Of a stretch of DNA of 64,000 nt, positions 18,616 through 27,692 are shown piece after piece. The DNA lies in the NCBI GenBank assembly GCA_963725895.1, contig CAVSAJ010000001.1, positions 2,232,001 to 2,296,000 on the forward strand. The letters run 5' to 3'. The position numbers and the translations under genes are program-made. Numbering within the stretch: the stretch's first letter is position 1; the number at the start of each line of letters is the position of its first letter. The notes beneath the pieces were generated by a model. The model had not been told where the DNA came from and made no database searches. It was given only the letters and a program-made list of their open reading frames with translations. Source of the DNA: Bog-473 sp963725895. Its GTDB lineage: Bacteria > Actinomycetota > Acidimicrobiia > Acidimicrobiales > RAAP-2.

Positions 18616-20181
18616 TCAGCGCGTGACCTGGCGCACGCCGGTGGGCGAGCTCTCGGGCACTTGAGCGCCGCCATTGGTGAGCGGCTCGATGTCGATGCGC
18701 ACCGGCACCGGCTCGGGGTCGAGCTCGGTCTGCGTGTCGTCGGGGCGTGGCGCCGCCGGCACGGTGGAGTATTCACCCTCCGCAGAGCGCCGCACGATGA
18801 CGGCCCGCTTGCGCTTGCCGATCCCGTGCACGCCCTGCATCTCCTTGCATATCTGGTAGGTCACCAGCCCAGCGATGATCGGGATGACGATCACGGCGAT
18901 ACGGAAGAACCACAGGGTCGCGTTCAGCGACACCTTGAAGAAGTTGGCCAGCACGTCCGTCGAGCTCGCCCCGAACAGGGTGAAGAGGAGCGCGAACATG
19001 GCGGTGCCGGCCGCCGTGCGCTTGGGCCGGTCCCGCGGCCGGTCCAGCAAGTTGTGGATCTCGTTGTCGCCCGTATATCGGCGTTCGATCATGGGCCACG
19101 CGAAGCAGATCGTGAAGATGAGGCCGGGGAAGACCACCGCCGGCAGGAAGACTTCGAAGGGGATGGTATGGCCGATGCCCATGAATTCCCACGAAGGCAT
19201 GATGCGAAGGGCGCCGTCCAACCAGCCCATGTACCAGTCGGGCTGCACGGCATAGGAGATCTTGGACGCGTCGTAGGAGCCGAACTGCCAGATGGGGTTG
19301 ATCTGGGCGAACGCTCCGAGCAGCGCCGATGCCGCCGCCACCATGAAGAGGAAGCCGGTGGTCTTCGCCATGAACGTGGGGAACATCGGCGAGCCGACCA
19401 CGTTGTGCTCGGTGCGCCCCTCGCCGGAGAATTGGGTGTGCTTCTGGCGGACCAGCAGGGCCAAGTGCACCGTGATCAACCCGAGCAGGACGAGCGGAAT
19501 TATCAGCACGTGGATGATGAAGAAGCGCGGAATGATCACTCCGTTGCCCGGGAACGTGCCGCCCCAGAGGAACGACACGACGTAACTGCCCACGAACGGG
19601 ATCGACTCGGCGATGGAGTAGCCGATGCGCAGTCCCGTGCCCGAGATCAGGTCGTCGGGCAGCGAGTAGCCGATGAACCCCTCGAAGATGGCGAGGATCA
19701 GCATGGTGAGGCCGATGGTCCAGTTCAGCTCGCGCGGCTTGCGGAACGCGCCGGTGAAGAAGATGCGCGCCATGTGGACGATGATCGACCCGGTGAAGAT
19801 GTCGGCCGCCCAGTGGTGCATCTGGCGCACCAGCAGGCCGCCGCGGACACCGAAGGAGATGTTCACCGTCGAGCTGTAGGCCTGCGACACCCACTGGCCG
19901 TCCAGCGGTTTGTAGGGCCCGTGGTAGATGATCTGCTGGGCCGAGGGTATGTAGAACAAGGACAAGAAGACGCCCGTCACCAGCAACACGACGAAGGAAT
20001 AGAGCGAGATCTCGCCCAGCATGAAGGACCAGTGGTCCGGGAAGATCTTGTCGAGGAAGACGCGGCCGCCCTTGGCGATGCCGAGGCGGTCGTCGAGCTC
20101 GTCGACGATCTGGCCGACGGGCCCGAATGGTCCCATCGCCTGACGCCGGCTGCGCTTGGTGGTGGCGGCGGTGTCGCTCAT
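18616..20181 (-). CDS. qcrB: cytochrome b subunit of the bc1 complex
   Basis: Menaquinol-oxidising cytochrome b of the actinobacterial bc complex, 521 residues. The heme-b histidines are in RQMHHWAADIFTGSIIVHMA and FFIIHVLIIPLVLLGLITVH. The quinol-site motif is PDWYMGW in place of PEWY, as common in actinobacteria. Eight or nine membrane helices are followed by a charged Pro/Glu-rich C-terminal tail of about 90 residues. The ATG at 20181 overlaps the qcrA stop by four bases. It is the last gene of ctaE-qcrC-qcrA-qcrB. Confidence 0.95.
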   Translation of the reverse strand: MSDTAATTKRSRRQAMGPFGPVGQIVDELDDRLGIAKGGRVFLDKIFPDHWSFMLGEISLYSFVVLLVTGVFLSLFYIPSAQQIIYHGPYKPLDGQWVSQAYSSTVNISFGVRGGLLVRQMHHWAADIFTGSIIVHMARIFFTGAFRKPRELNWTIGLTMLILAIFEGFIGYSLPDDLISGTGLRIGYSIAESIPFVGSYVVSFLWGGTFPGNGVIIPRFFIIHVLIIPLVLLGLITVHLALLVRQKHTQFSGEGRTEHNVVGSPMFPTFMAKTTGFLFMVAAASALLGAFAQINPIWQFGSYDASKISYAVQPDWYMGWLDGALRIMPSWEFMGIGHTIPFEVFLPAVVFPGLIFTICFAWPMIERRYTGDNEIHNLLDRPRDRPKRTAAGTAMFALLFTLFGASSTDVLANFFKVSLNATLWFFRIAVIVIPIIAGLVTYQICKEMQGVHGIGKRKRAVIVRRSAEGEYSTVPAAPRPDDTQTELDPEPVPVRIDIEPLTNGGAQVPESSPTGVRQVTR

Positions 20182-21155
20182 GAGCGCTCCCAGAAACCCG
20201 GCCCGACAGGCTGATCGTAGGGCCCCTGGGCCGCCAGCACGCCGTCATCGTTGAACATGAGGGCCAGCTGCGGTAGCGGCCGCGGGGCCGGCCCGAACTG
20301 GGGGACGGCCCCGTTGCGCACGTTGAACATGGACTGGTGACAGGGGCAGACCAACAGCTCGAGCTCCTGCTCGTAGAGGCCGACGGGACACCCAAGGTGC
20401 GTGCAGACCTTGGAGTAGGCGATGTAACCCGCCGGTCCCCAGGTCTCGCGGCCGGGCTGCGTCACGAAGTCCTGGTCGGACAGGCGAATGAGCACGGTCT
20501 GGTCGACGGCCTGGCCCTCGTCGGTGATCAGCGGCTGCGGGCCCGCGTTCGGGAAGACGGTGCCCTTCGGGTAGACGGTCATGATCCCACCGGTCACGAG
20601 GGTGTCGCGCGTCACAGTGCGCCCGTTGGAATCGACGAGCACCGAGCCACGGCGCCAGTTGGTGACGTCGAAGGACTCCTTCGGGAGCGGCCCCAGCGAG
20701 CGCAGCAGCGGGAAGAGCGCCACGATCCCGAAGATGCCGGCGCCCATGGCGAAGAGGCCGCCCAGCATCTTGCGCCGCTTGACGACGACGGCGGAGCGTT
20801 CGACGAGCGCGGCCGCCATGGCATCGCGCTCTTCGGGGGTCCCCGCCAGCGTGTGGCGCTCTTCGACGAAGGGCCCCTGGGGCATCAGGTACTTGCCCCA
20901 GGCCGTGAGGCCGAACCCGAGGAGGAAGAGTCCCGCCCCGATGGTGCCGCCGAGCGCCCACGGGTTCCAGTTCTGCCAGTAGGCCGCGCCGAAGAGGCCC
21001 ATGAAGATCGCAGCCAGCACGAAGATGCCGGCGATCAAGCGCTCGGCCCGCTCGGGGTGGCGTGCCGCGTCCCCCATGTGCGGGTCGCTCAGCGCGGCGA
21101 CCGGCATGGGCACCCGGGTGCGCGAGGGCTGGTGGTCCGCGTCCGCGGGGCTCAC
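20178..21155 (-). CDS. qcrA: Rieske iron-sulfur subunit of the bc1 complex
   Basis: The Rieske 2Fe-2S protein, which takes the first electron from menaquinol. Cluster ligands are in KVCTHLGCPVG and LVCPCHQSMF. Three hydrophobic spans precede the Rieske domain, as in actinobacterial QcrA. The GTG at 21155 is chosen because it overlaps the qcrC stop as GTGA; a longer ATG start at 21173 would overlap more. No classical RR motif at the very N-terminus is seen, but the third helix is preceded by KRRKML (residues just after 120), a position where actinobacterial Rieske proteins carry a Tat-like signal. Confidence 0.94.
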   Translation of the reverse strand: MSPADADHQPSRTRVPMPVAALSDPHMGDAARHPERAERLIAGIFVLAAIFMGLFGAAYWQNWNPWALGGTIGAGLFLLGFGLTAWGKYLMPQGPFVEERHTLAGTPEERDAMAAALVERSAVVVKRRKMLGGLFAMGAGIFGIVALFPLLRSLGPLPKESFDVTNWRRGSVLVDSNGRTVTRDTLVTGGIMTVYPKGTVFPNAGPQPLITDEGQAVDQTVLIRLSDQDFVTQPGRETWGPAGYIAYSKVCTHLGCPVGLYEQELELLVCPCHQSMFNVRNGAVPQFGPAPRPLPQLALMFNDDGVLAAQGPYDQPVGPGFWERS

Positions 21156-22147
21156 GAGCGGTCTCCGATCCAAAACACGACGAGGGCGAGGCCGCCCACG
21201 CCGATGAGGAGGGCCACGAAGCCCTCCGCGACGGGACCGACGCCGCCGAGCGAGAAGCCGCCCGGGTTGGTGGGGTGCTGCAGCCGGCCCGTCACGTACG
21301 AGGTGATGTCAGCCACCTGCGCGTCAGTCAGGTTCCCCGAGAATCGGGGCATGTTGGCCGGACCGGTGCGCATGGCCTCGACCACCTGCTGCGCGGTGAC
21401 GTTTCGGTTCTGCAGGGACGGGGCGTTCGTGCCGTAGGCCAGCGCGTCGCCCGAGCCGGTGATGGTGTGACAGGCGGCGCAGTTGAGGGAGAAGAGGTCC
21501 TGGCCGACCGACTGGTTGGTGCCCTGGAGGTGCGGGTACGGCACGGCAGGCACCGCGGGGTCGAGCGAGTTCACCCACGCAGCCAGCTCGAGCGCCTGCA
21601 GCGGGGTGAGGCGGGTCGCGCGCCGCTCAGCCTCGACCGCCTTGACGTCGGTCGCCGGCATGCGGCCCGTGCTCACCCAGAAGTCCACCGTGGCCGCGCC
21701 GACGCCCTGGAGGTTCGGCCCGATCGTCGCCTGGCCCTCGGGACCGACGCCATTGGCCTCGTTGCCGTGGCACGACGAACACGTCTGTGCGAAGAGCAAC
21801 CGCCCGGCGTCGATGAAGGACCGTGGCGGGTTGGCGTAGGTGATGGAGCGGTTGCCGTAGGAGATCAGGTGGCCGTTCAGACAGGTTCGGTTGTCGCTCT
21901 TGAACGGGTTCCCGGCGTTGTGCACCGAACCAGTGACGCCTTTGACGTTGACCGTGCCGCACGCCTTCGTCGTCACCTGCGACGGGTTCACCGCCACCGC
22001 AGACGCATCGTTGTGCCCGGCGGCGCCGGCGTCGGTGCCGGGGAAGAACACCGCGAGCGAGGCCATGGCCGCCACGGCGAGGAGCCCGGCGGGCAGGAGG
22101 ATCTGGGTGCGAAATGCCCTCGTCGATGGTGCGCGCACGCCTCGCAT
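21152..22147 (-). CDS. qcrC: diheme cytochrome c subunit of the bc1 complex
   Basis: The actinobacterial QcrC, which replaces cytochrome c1 and passes electrons directly to the aa3 oxidase in the supercomplex. One N-terminal membrane helix, two c-type heme sites (TCSSCHGNE and CAACHTITG), methionine ligands likely in GRMPATD and ANMPRF, and a C-terminal membrane helix VALLIGVGGLALVVFWIG. The ATG at 22147, two bases after the ctaE stop, is preferred to an upstream in-frame codon. An unusually long segment of about 70 residues lies between the helix and the first heme, with two extra cysteines (KACGTVN and NRTCLNGH). Confidence 0.93.
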   Translation of the reverse strand: MRGVRAPSTRAFRTQILLPAGLLAVAAMASLAVFFPGTDAGAAGHNDASAVAVNPSQVTTKACGTVNVKGVTGSVHNAGNPFKSDNRTCLNGHLISYGNRSITYANPPRSFIDAGRLLFAQTCSSCHGNEANGVGPEGQATIGPNLQGVGAATVDFWVSTGRMPATDVKAVEAERRATRLTPLQALELAAWVNSLDPAVPAVPYPHLQGTNQSVGQDLFSLNCAACHTITGSGDALAYGTNAPSLQNRNVTAQQVVEAMRTGPANMPRFSGNLTDAQVADITSYVTGRLQHPTNPGGFSLGGVGPVAEGFVALLIGVGGLALVVFWIGDRS

Positions 22148-22149
22148 GC

Positions 22150-22752
22150 CTACTTGAGCAGGAACAGGCAACTGTAGAGCCCGACCCACACTATGTCGAC
22201 GAAGTGCCAGTAGTACGAGATGCCCTGCATCGCGGAGAGCTCGCCGGGATCACCGCCGGTGTCGCCGCGCATGCGGCCGAGGAAGAAGGTCATCGCGATG
22301 AGGCCGATGAAGACGTGGAGGCCGTGGAGGCCCGACATGATGTAGAAGAGCGATCCGTAGGAGTTCGTGTACCAGCGGGTCGGACTGAAGAGCCACTCAT
22401 AGGCCTGATTGCCGAGGAACGCCGCTCCCAGGATGATCGTCATGACGATCCAGCGGCGGGCTGACTTCCGCCGCCGCCATTCGGTCTGGTACACCGCGTA
22501 CTGCATCGTGAAGCTCGACGACACGAGCACCAGCGTGAATGCGCCCGCACGGAGGGTGTCGAGCTGGGTGCCCGCCGGGGGCCAGGGGCCGACTGTGTTG
22601 GCGCGGATCGTGAAGAACGCCGCGAAGAGCCCGCTGAAGAACATCAGCTCGGACCCCAGCCAGATCATGACCCCCACGGCGAGCATGGGCGGCCTGTCGT
22701 GGACGATCTTGCCTTGTGGCGCGGGGACGTCCGCCGAGACAGCCTGGGTCAC
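22150..22752 (-). CDS. ctaE: cytochrome c oxidase subunit III
   Basis: A 200-residue subunit III with five membrane helices, the short form found in actinobacteria. Typical stretches are MIWLGSELMFFSGLFAAFF, the helix-bundle glutamate in NQAYEW, GLHGLHVFIGLIAM and YYWHFVDIVWVGLYSC. GTG at 22752 is the start. It is the first gene of the ctaE-qcrCAB operon, which lies on the opposite strand and about 8 kb away from ctaCDF; in many actinobacteria the two sets are similarly split. Confidence 0.94.
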   Translation of the reverse strand: MTQAVSADVPAPQGKIVHDRPPMLAVGVMIWLGSELMFFSGLFAAFFTIRANTVGPWPPAGTQLDTLRAGAFTLVLVSSSFTMQYAVYQTEWRRRKSARRWIVMTIILGAAFLGNQAYEWLFSPTRWYTNSYGSLFYIMSGLHGLHVFIGLIAMTFFLGRMRGDTGGDPGELSAMQGISYYWHFVDIVWVGLYSCLFLLK

Positions 22753-22757
22753 AGCGC

Positions 22758-22764
22758 TTTTTTA
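22758..22764 (-). promoter_or_regulatory. possible -10 region of ctaE (weak)
   Basis: On the minus strand a CTAAAAAAG tract ends 5 bases before the ctaE GTG, in a very G+C-rich setting and with no Shine-Dalgarno. It could serve as the -10 of a leaderless transcript, although it lacks the final T of TAnnnT. Confidence 0.3.
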
Positions 22765-22838
22765 GCCGACCGCGCGCGCGAAACGCCAACTAACGACTGG
22801 CCCACGCGCTCCCCTCGCGGCAGGTCTAAATGACCTGG

Positions 22839-25282
22839 TCAGCGCGGGTCGACGGGGAGCGGCTCGGTGTGCGCGACGGTCAGCCGCTTGGTCGGTCTCG
22901 TGAATGCCACGTAGAGGGTGCGCAAGCCCCGTGTCGTCGCGACCGGCGGACCCTCCCCGGAGGCGTCGTCGCCCACTGCGGCCACCAGCGACGGTTCGAC
23001 GACGACCACCGAATCGAACTCGAGGCCGTTGGTCTCGTCCGCCGGTAACACGACCAGACCGGCGGCCAGGCCCTCCCCGGCGGGGTCACGCGGGTCGATG
23101 GGATGGAGGCCCGCCTCGTCGAGCGCCCGGGTGAGCTCGGGCAGCATGACCGATGGGCCGAGCACGGCGACGCGGCCCGGGGCCACCGCCGCCAGCTCCT
23201 CGCGCGCCAGGTCCGCGACGGCGCCCGACAACGCGCTCCGGGCGGTCGCGACCAGGCGCGGCGTCTGCCCGGATTGACGAACGGGACGGGGCGGCGAGAT
23301 GCCGGGCGCGGCCACGGCCAGGACCCTCGATGCCAGTGCGATGACCTCGGCCGGCGTTCGGTAACTGACGGTCAATTCGACCAACCTCGGCGGGCGCTGG
23401 GGGCTCAGGTGCCGGGTGATGTCGTCCCATCCCTCCGGGGCCCACGGACCCGTGGCCTGCGCAATGTCGCCGACCACGGTCATGGAGCCCGACAGCGATC
23501 GCCGCGCCAGCATGCGCAGTTGCATCGGCGAGAGGTCCTGCACCTCGTCGACGACGATGTGGCCGAAGCTCCGGATCTCGTCGTCAAAGCCGTTGAGCGT
23601 CATGGCGGCGGGGGCGGGCGAGGCCGTCAGGCCCTGAGGCCAAAACCCCGCCTCGGGGACGGCGCCCTCCTCGATGCGCTGCGCCCGAGCACGGCCGGGG
23701 CGGGAGCGACGGGGCCCGAGCAGGGTGCGCGCCTCGTCGATCAGTGCGGCGTCGCCCACCGTCCAGTGGACCGCGTCGAGTGACGTGCTACGGGGTCTGG
23801 AGAGCCGCTGCACCTCGGCCGGGGTGAGGATTCCCTTGCCGGCGGCGGCCAACAGCGGCCACGCCCCGAAGAGATCGTGGAGGAACTCGTGGGACGACAA
23901 ACGCGGCCACATACGGTCCAACGCCTCGACGACCTCCGGGACGCGGCGCAGTCGCTGCGCCAGGTCGTTCTGCTCCTCTGCGCTCGGCGCCTCGTCCTCG
24001 GGCACCGCTCCGCCACGAGCGAGCCGGGCCGCGGTAGTCGTCCGCCAGTGCACGCACCACCTGGGTCTCGACGAACCGCCTGCGCGCGTTGTGCGTCCCC
24101 GGACGACGCTTCGCCAGAGCCACGATGTCCTCGGTGGTCTGCAGCGCGCAGCCGCAACACGCCCGCGCCGAAGGGAACCTCGGTGTCGCGACGGAGCGGA
24201 CGCTGCCGTGTCCGTACCGCCCGCGCCAACACCTTGACCATGCGCACATCACCCTTGAGCTTCGCCACCGCAGGATCGTCCACGCCGCGCACGCGCACTT
24301 CGGGCACGAGCCCGGCCACCGTCGAAAGGCTGACCCCGGTCTCGCCGAGCGACGGGAGCACCTGCTCGATGTAGCGGAGGAACAGCGGGTTCGGCCCGAC
24401 GACGAGGACACCTTGGCGCTCGAGCGGGAACCGGTGCGTGTAGAGCAGGTAGGCGGCTCGGTGCAGCGCGACCGCGGTCTTGCCGGTTCCCGGCCCGCCC
24501 TGGACGACCAGCACGCCAGCGAGCGGGGAGCGGATGATCTCGTCCTGCTCGCGCTGGATGGTCGCGACGATGTCACCCATGTGCCCGGTGCGGGCCTGGC
24601 CCAGGGCCGAGAGCAACGCGCCGGGCCCACCCAACACCATCCCGTCCGAGAGCAGGCGCTCGCCGTCGCCGGCACGCTCGCCCGTCCCACCCTCCGCGCC
24701 TGCGCCAGCGCCTCTCTCTCCGGCTTCGCCTCCTCCTGCCTCTCCGCCTGCGCCGACTGCCGACGCGGCGCGACTCGAGTCCGCTGCGAAACCGCGTCCC
24801 TCGGGGTCGACGAAGTACTCGTCCTCGAGGCCGAGCACCGAACGCCCGCGCACCGCCAGGTGGCGGCGGCGCGCCAGGCCCTGGGGATCGAGTCCCGTGG
24901 CCCGGTAGAACGGCTCGGCGACCGGGGCACGCCAGTCCACGACCAGCGGCTCGTGGTCCGGACCCGACACGGCCAGCCGGCCGATGTGGAACGACTCGCC
25001 GAGCGCTGGTCCACCGTTCTCCCGGTGGCCGTCGCCTGGCTCGGGCAGCCGATCGATGCGCCCGAAGTAGAGCGCCTGGTCCCCGATGTCGAGCTGTTCG
25101 AGGCGGGCGAGGCTGGTTCGCACAACGATGTCGCGCTCGGTGCGCGACTGGAACGTGCCTCCTCGCCCGAGGTCGAGTACACCCTGGAGCATGTGGCGGG
25201 CCTCGCCCCGCATGAACTCCAACCCGTCGTAGGCACGGTTGAGGTACTCCTGCTCATCCTGTAGATCGGGATGTTCGGGCAC
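22839..25282 (-). CDS. HelD/HelR-type UvrD-like helicase, frameshifted
   Basis: A superfamily 1 ATPase of the HelD type. Actinobacterial members bind RNA polymerase, free stalled enzyme and can protect it from rifampicin. The N-terminal coiled segment DEQEYLNRAYDGLEFMRGEA is characteristic. Walker A is GGPGTGKTAVALHRAAYLL; Walker B is HIVVDEVQDLSPMQL; motif IV-VI stretches include TVSYRTPAEV and LRTLYVAFTRPTKRL. Two frame breaks near 24165 and 24045 split it. A Gly/Ala/Glu-rich insertion of about 35 residues (24650-24780) precedes the Walker A region. GTG at 25282 is a plausible start; an in-frame ATG/GTG further upstream is possible. Confidence 0.82.
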
Positions 25283-25393
25283 CTCTCCCCTTTCTCCCCG
25301 AGCCTCCGAGGAAACAAGCCAGTCTAGACGCCCCGTCACGCCCGGGAGGCCGTAGTGGCGACGCCTACGATGAGCCGGACCGAAAGGATTGTG

Positions 25394-25717
25394 ATGCTCA
25401 TTTCCACCATGAACGACGTGCCCGGGTACAACGTGACCTCGGTCTTGGGTGAGGTCTTCGGGCTGACCGTCCGCTCGCGCAACGTTGGCTCGCAGTTCGG
25501 CGCGGCGTTCAAGTCCCTCGCCGGCGGCGAGCTGAAGGGGATGACCAAGAACCTGCAGATCAGCCGGCAGGACGTCATCGACCGCATGGTGGCCGAGGCC
25601 GAGGCCCGCGGCGGGAACGCCGTCCTCGCGATGCGCTTCGACACCTCCGAGATGGGGGGCAACTGGACGGAGATCTGCGCCTACGGCACGGCCGCGGTGA
25701 TAGAGCCGATCGGGTGA
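25394..25717 (+). CDS. YbjQ family (DUF74) heavy-metal-binding-type protein
   Basis: A 107-residue YbjQ-like protein. The fold is a small pentameric barrel of unknown function, sometimes called heavy-metal-binding. Visible family stretches are NDVPGYNVTSVLGEVFGLTV, SLAGGELKGMTKNL and GGNAVLAMRFDTSEM. The ATG at 25394 follows AAAGGA by 6 bases. Its stop overlaps the GTG of hemE (GTGA), so it is co-translated with a heme gene, which is unusual context for this family. Confidence 0.85.
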   Translation: MLISTMNDVPGYNVTSVLGEVFGLTVRSRNVGSQFGAAFKSLAGGELKGMTKNLQISRQDVIDRMVAEAEARGGNAVLAMRFDTSEMGGNWTEICAYGTAAVIEPIG

Positions 25718-26789
25718 CGTCTGCGGAAGATGCCCGCACGGACCTCGTGCGCGCCTGCTTCCGGGAGCCGGTGTCGCGCACGCCGGTGTGGTTCATGCGC
25801 CAGGCAGGACGAGCGCTCCCCGAGTACCGGGCGGCCCGGGGCGACGGGTCGATCCTCTCCGCCATCGCCGACGCCCCGCTCGCCGCCGAGCTGACCCTCC
25901 AGCCGGTACGCCGCTACGGCGTCGACGCCGCCATCGTGTTCTCCGACATCGTGGTGCCCCTGCACGCGATCGGCTTCGGGATCGAGGTGGAGCAGGGCCG
26001 GGGGCCGGTCGTCGCCGAGCCCTTTCGTGGGGAGGCCGACCTCGCCCGTCTGCGACCCTTCGTACCCGAGGCCGACGCGCCGTATGTCGCCGAGACCGTC
26101 CGACTGGTCAGCGCTGAGCTCGCCGGGTCGGGCACCGCACTCATCGGTTTCGCCGGCGCGCCCTTCACCGTGGCCAGTTATCTCGTGGAAGGCGGGCCGT
26201 CTCGGACCTTCGCCGCCGTGAAGGCGCTGATGCACGGGAACCCCGCGCTCTGGGACGATCTGACCGCTCGCCTGGCAGCCATGGCGGTCGCCTCATTGCG
26301 CGACCAGATCGCGGCCGGGGCTCAGGCCGTCCAGCTTTTCGACTCGTGGGCCGGCTCGCTGTCCCCCGACGAATACGCGCGCTTCGCCCTCCCGGCGACG
26401 CGGACCGTCCTTGAGGGCGTACGTGACCTCGATGTGCCGACGATCCTCTTCGGCGTGGGCACAGGCGAGCTGCTCGCACTGATGGCGACGGCCGGTCCCG
26501 CCGTCGTGGGCGTGGACTGGCGCGTGCCGCTCAGTGAGGCGCGCCGCCGGGTCGGCCCGGGCCACGGGCTTCAAGGAAACCTCGACCCGGCACTCTGCCT
26601 GGCACCGTGGCCCGTGGTCGAAGAGGCAACGCGTGCGGTGCTCGCCGAGCGCGGAGCAGGGAAGCGGCGCAAGCACGGGCGCAGGTAGCGGCCACGTCTT
26701 CAATCTCGGGCACGGCGTGCTGCCCGAGACCGACCCCGGCGTCCTCGCCGCCGTCGTCGAACTCGTGCACGCCGGAGACCGCGCGCCCA
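25714..26789 (+). CDS. hemE: uroporphyrinogen decarboxylase, frameshifted near the C-terminus
   Basis: Converts uroporphyrinogen III to coproporphyrinogen III in the cytosol. The N-terminal signature TPVWFMRQAGRALPEYR contains the substrate arginines; the Asp of VFSDIVVPLHAIG, IGFAGAPFTVASYLVEGG and the Tyr/Ser region follow. A frame break near 26665, after VLAERG, moves the family tail GHVFNLGHGVLPETDPGVLAAV into another frame. In that frame there is no stop before the hemH start, so either a second indel hides a stop (a TGA overlaps the hemH ATG in the third frame) or the two are fused. End coordinate is therefore approximate. Confidence 0.9.
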
Positions 26790-27692
26790 TGACAACCGGT
26801 GTGCTGGTGATGGCGCACGGCACACCGGCGGGTCCCGACGACCTTGGCCCGTTCTACACGCGCATTCGCCGCGGACGGCCGCCTGAACCGAGCCAGCTGG
26901 CCGAGCTCGCAGCGCGCTACCAAGCCATCGGCGGCGTGTCACCGCTGGCCGAGCGCACACAGGCTCAGGTCGACGCCCTGCGTGCCGAGCTCGAACGACG
27001 GGCCCCGGACCACTACGTCGTGGCTTTCGGAGCCAAGCACGTCGACCCGCTCATTGAGGACACGGCGGCCCGACTTGCCCGCAGCGACCTGACACGCGTC
27101 ATCGGCCTCGTCCTCACCCCGCACGGCTCGTCGATGGGATCGCAGGAGTACCTCGACCGGGCGGCTTCGGCGCTCGGCTCCACGCCCTTCGTGCCGGTCC
27201 GTCCCTGGTATGCCGAGCCCGGGCTGGTGGACCTCCTCGCCGCTCGGGTGTCCGCTGCGTGCCGCAGCGTCTCGGGACGAATCCGGGTCATCTTCACCGC
27301 CCATTCTCTGCCCGAGCGGATCCTCGAGGCGGGCGACACCTACCCCGACCAGCTCGCTGAGTCGACCCGGCTGGTCGCACAGGCAGCCGGCCTCGGCGAA
27401 TGGCTCGATCGCGTGGCAGAGCGCCGGGCGCACGCCCGAGCCCTGGTTGGGTCCCGACGTACGTGACGAGGTGCGCCGACTTGCGGCCGAGGGCGCCACC
27501 GATGCGGTCGTCGTGTGTCCGATCGGTTTCGTGGCCGATCATCTCGAGGTGCTCTACGACCTCGATGTCGAGGTCGCCCACGTCGCCGCCGAGACGGGGC
27601 TCGTCTACGTCCGCACCGCGTCGTTGAACGACGACCCGGCATTCATCACCGTGCTCGCCGATCTCGTGACGAGCGCCGACCGATCGCAATGA
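26789..27692 (+). CDS. hemH: ferrochelatase (coproporphyrin type), frameshifted
   Basis: Inserts Fe(II) into the porphyrin; in actinobacteria the substrate is coproporphyrin III (CpfC). Visible are VLVMAHGTPAGPDDL, FGAKHVDPLIED, LTPHGSSMGSQEY, and the active-site His in FTAHSLPERILEAGD. After VAERR the frame breaks near 27425 and resumes as SAGRTPEPWLGPDVRDEV and PIGFVADHLEVLYDLD, which carries the second active-site acid. No cluster of C-terminal cysteines for an iron-sulfur centre is visible. The stop overlaps the next ATG (ATGA). Confidence 0.9.

Noticed and set aside
18661..20214. Long plus-strand frame opposite qcrB
   Set aside because: Antisense shadow of an intact, well-conserved qcrB; composition is dominated by Asp, Glu, Arg and His from reverse reading.
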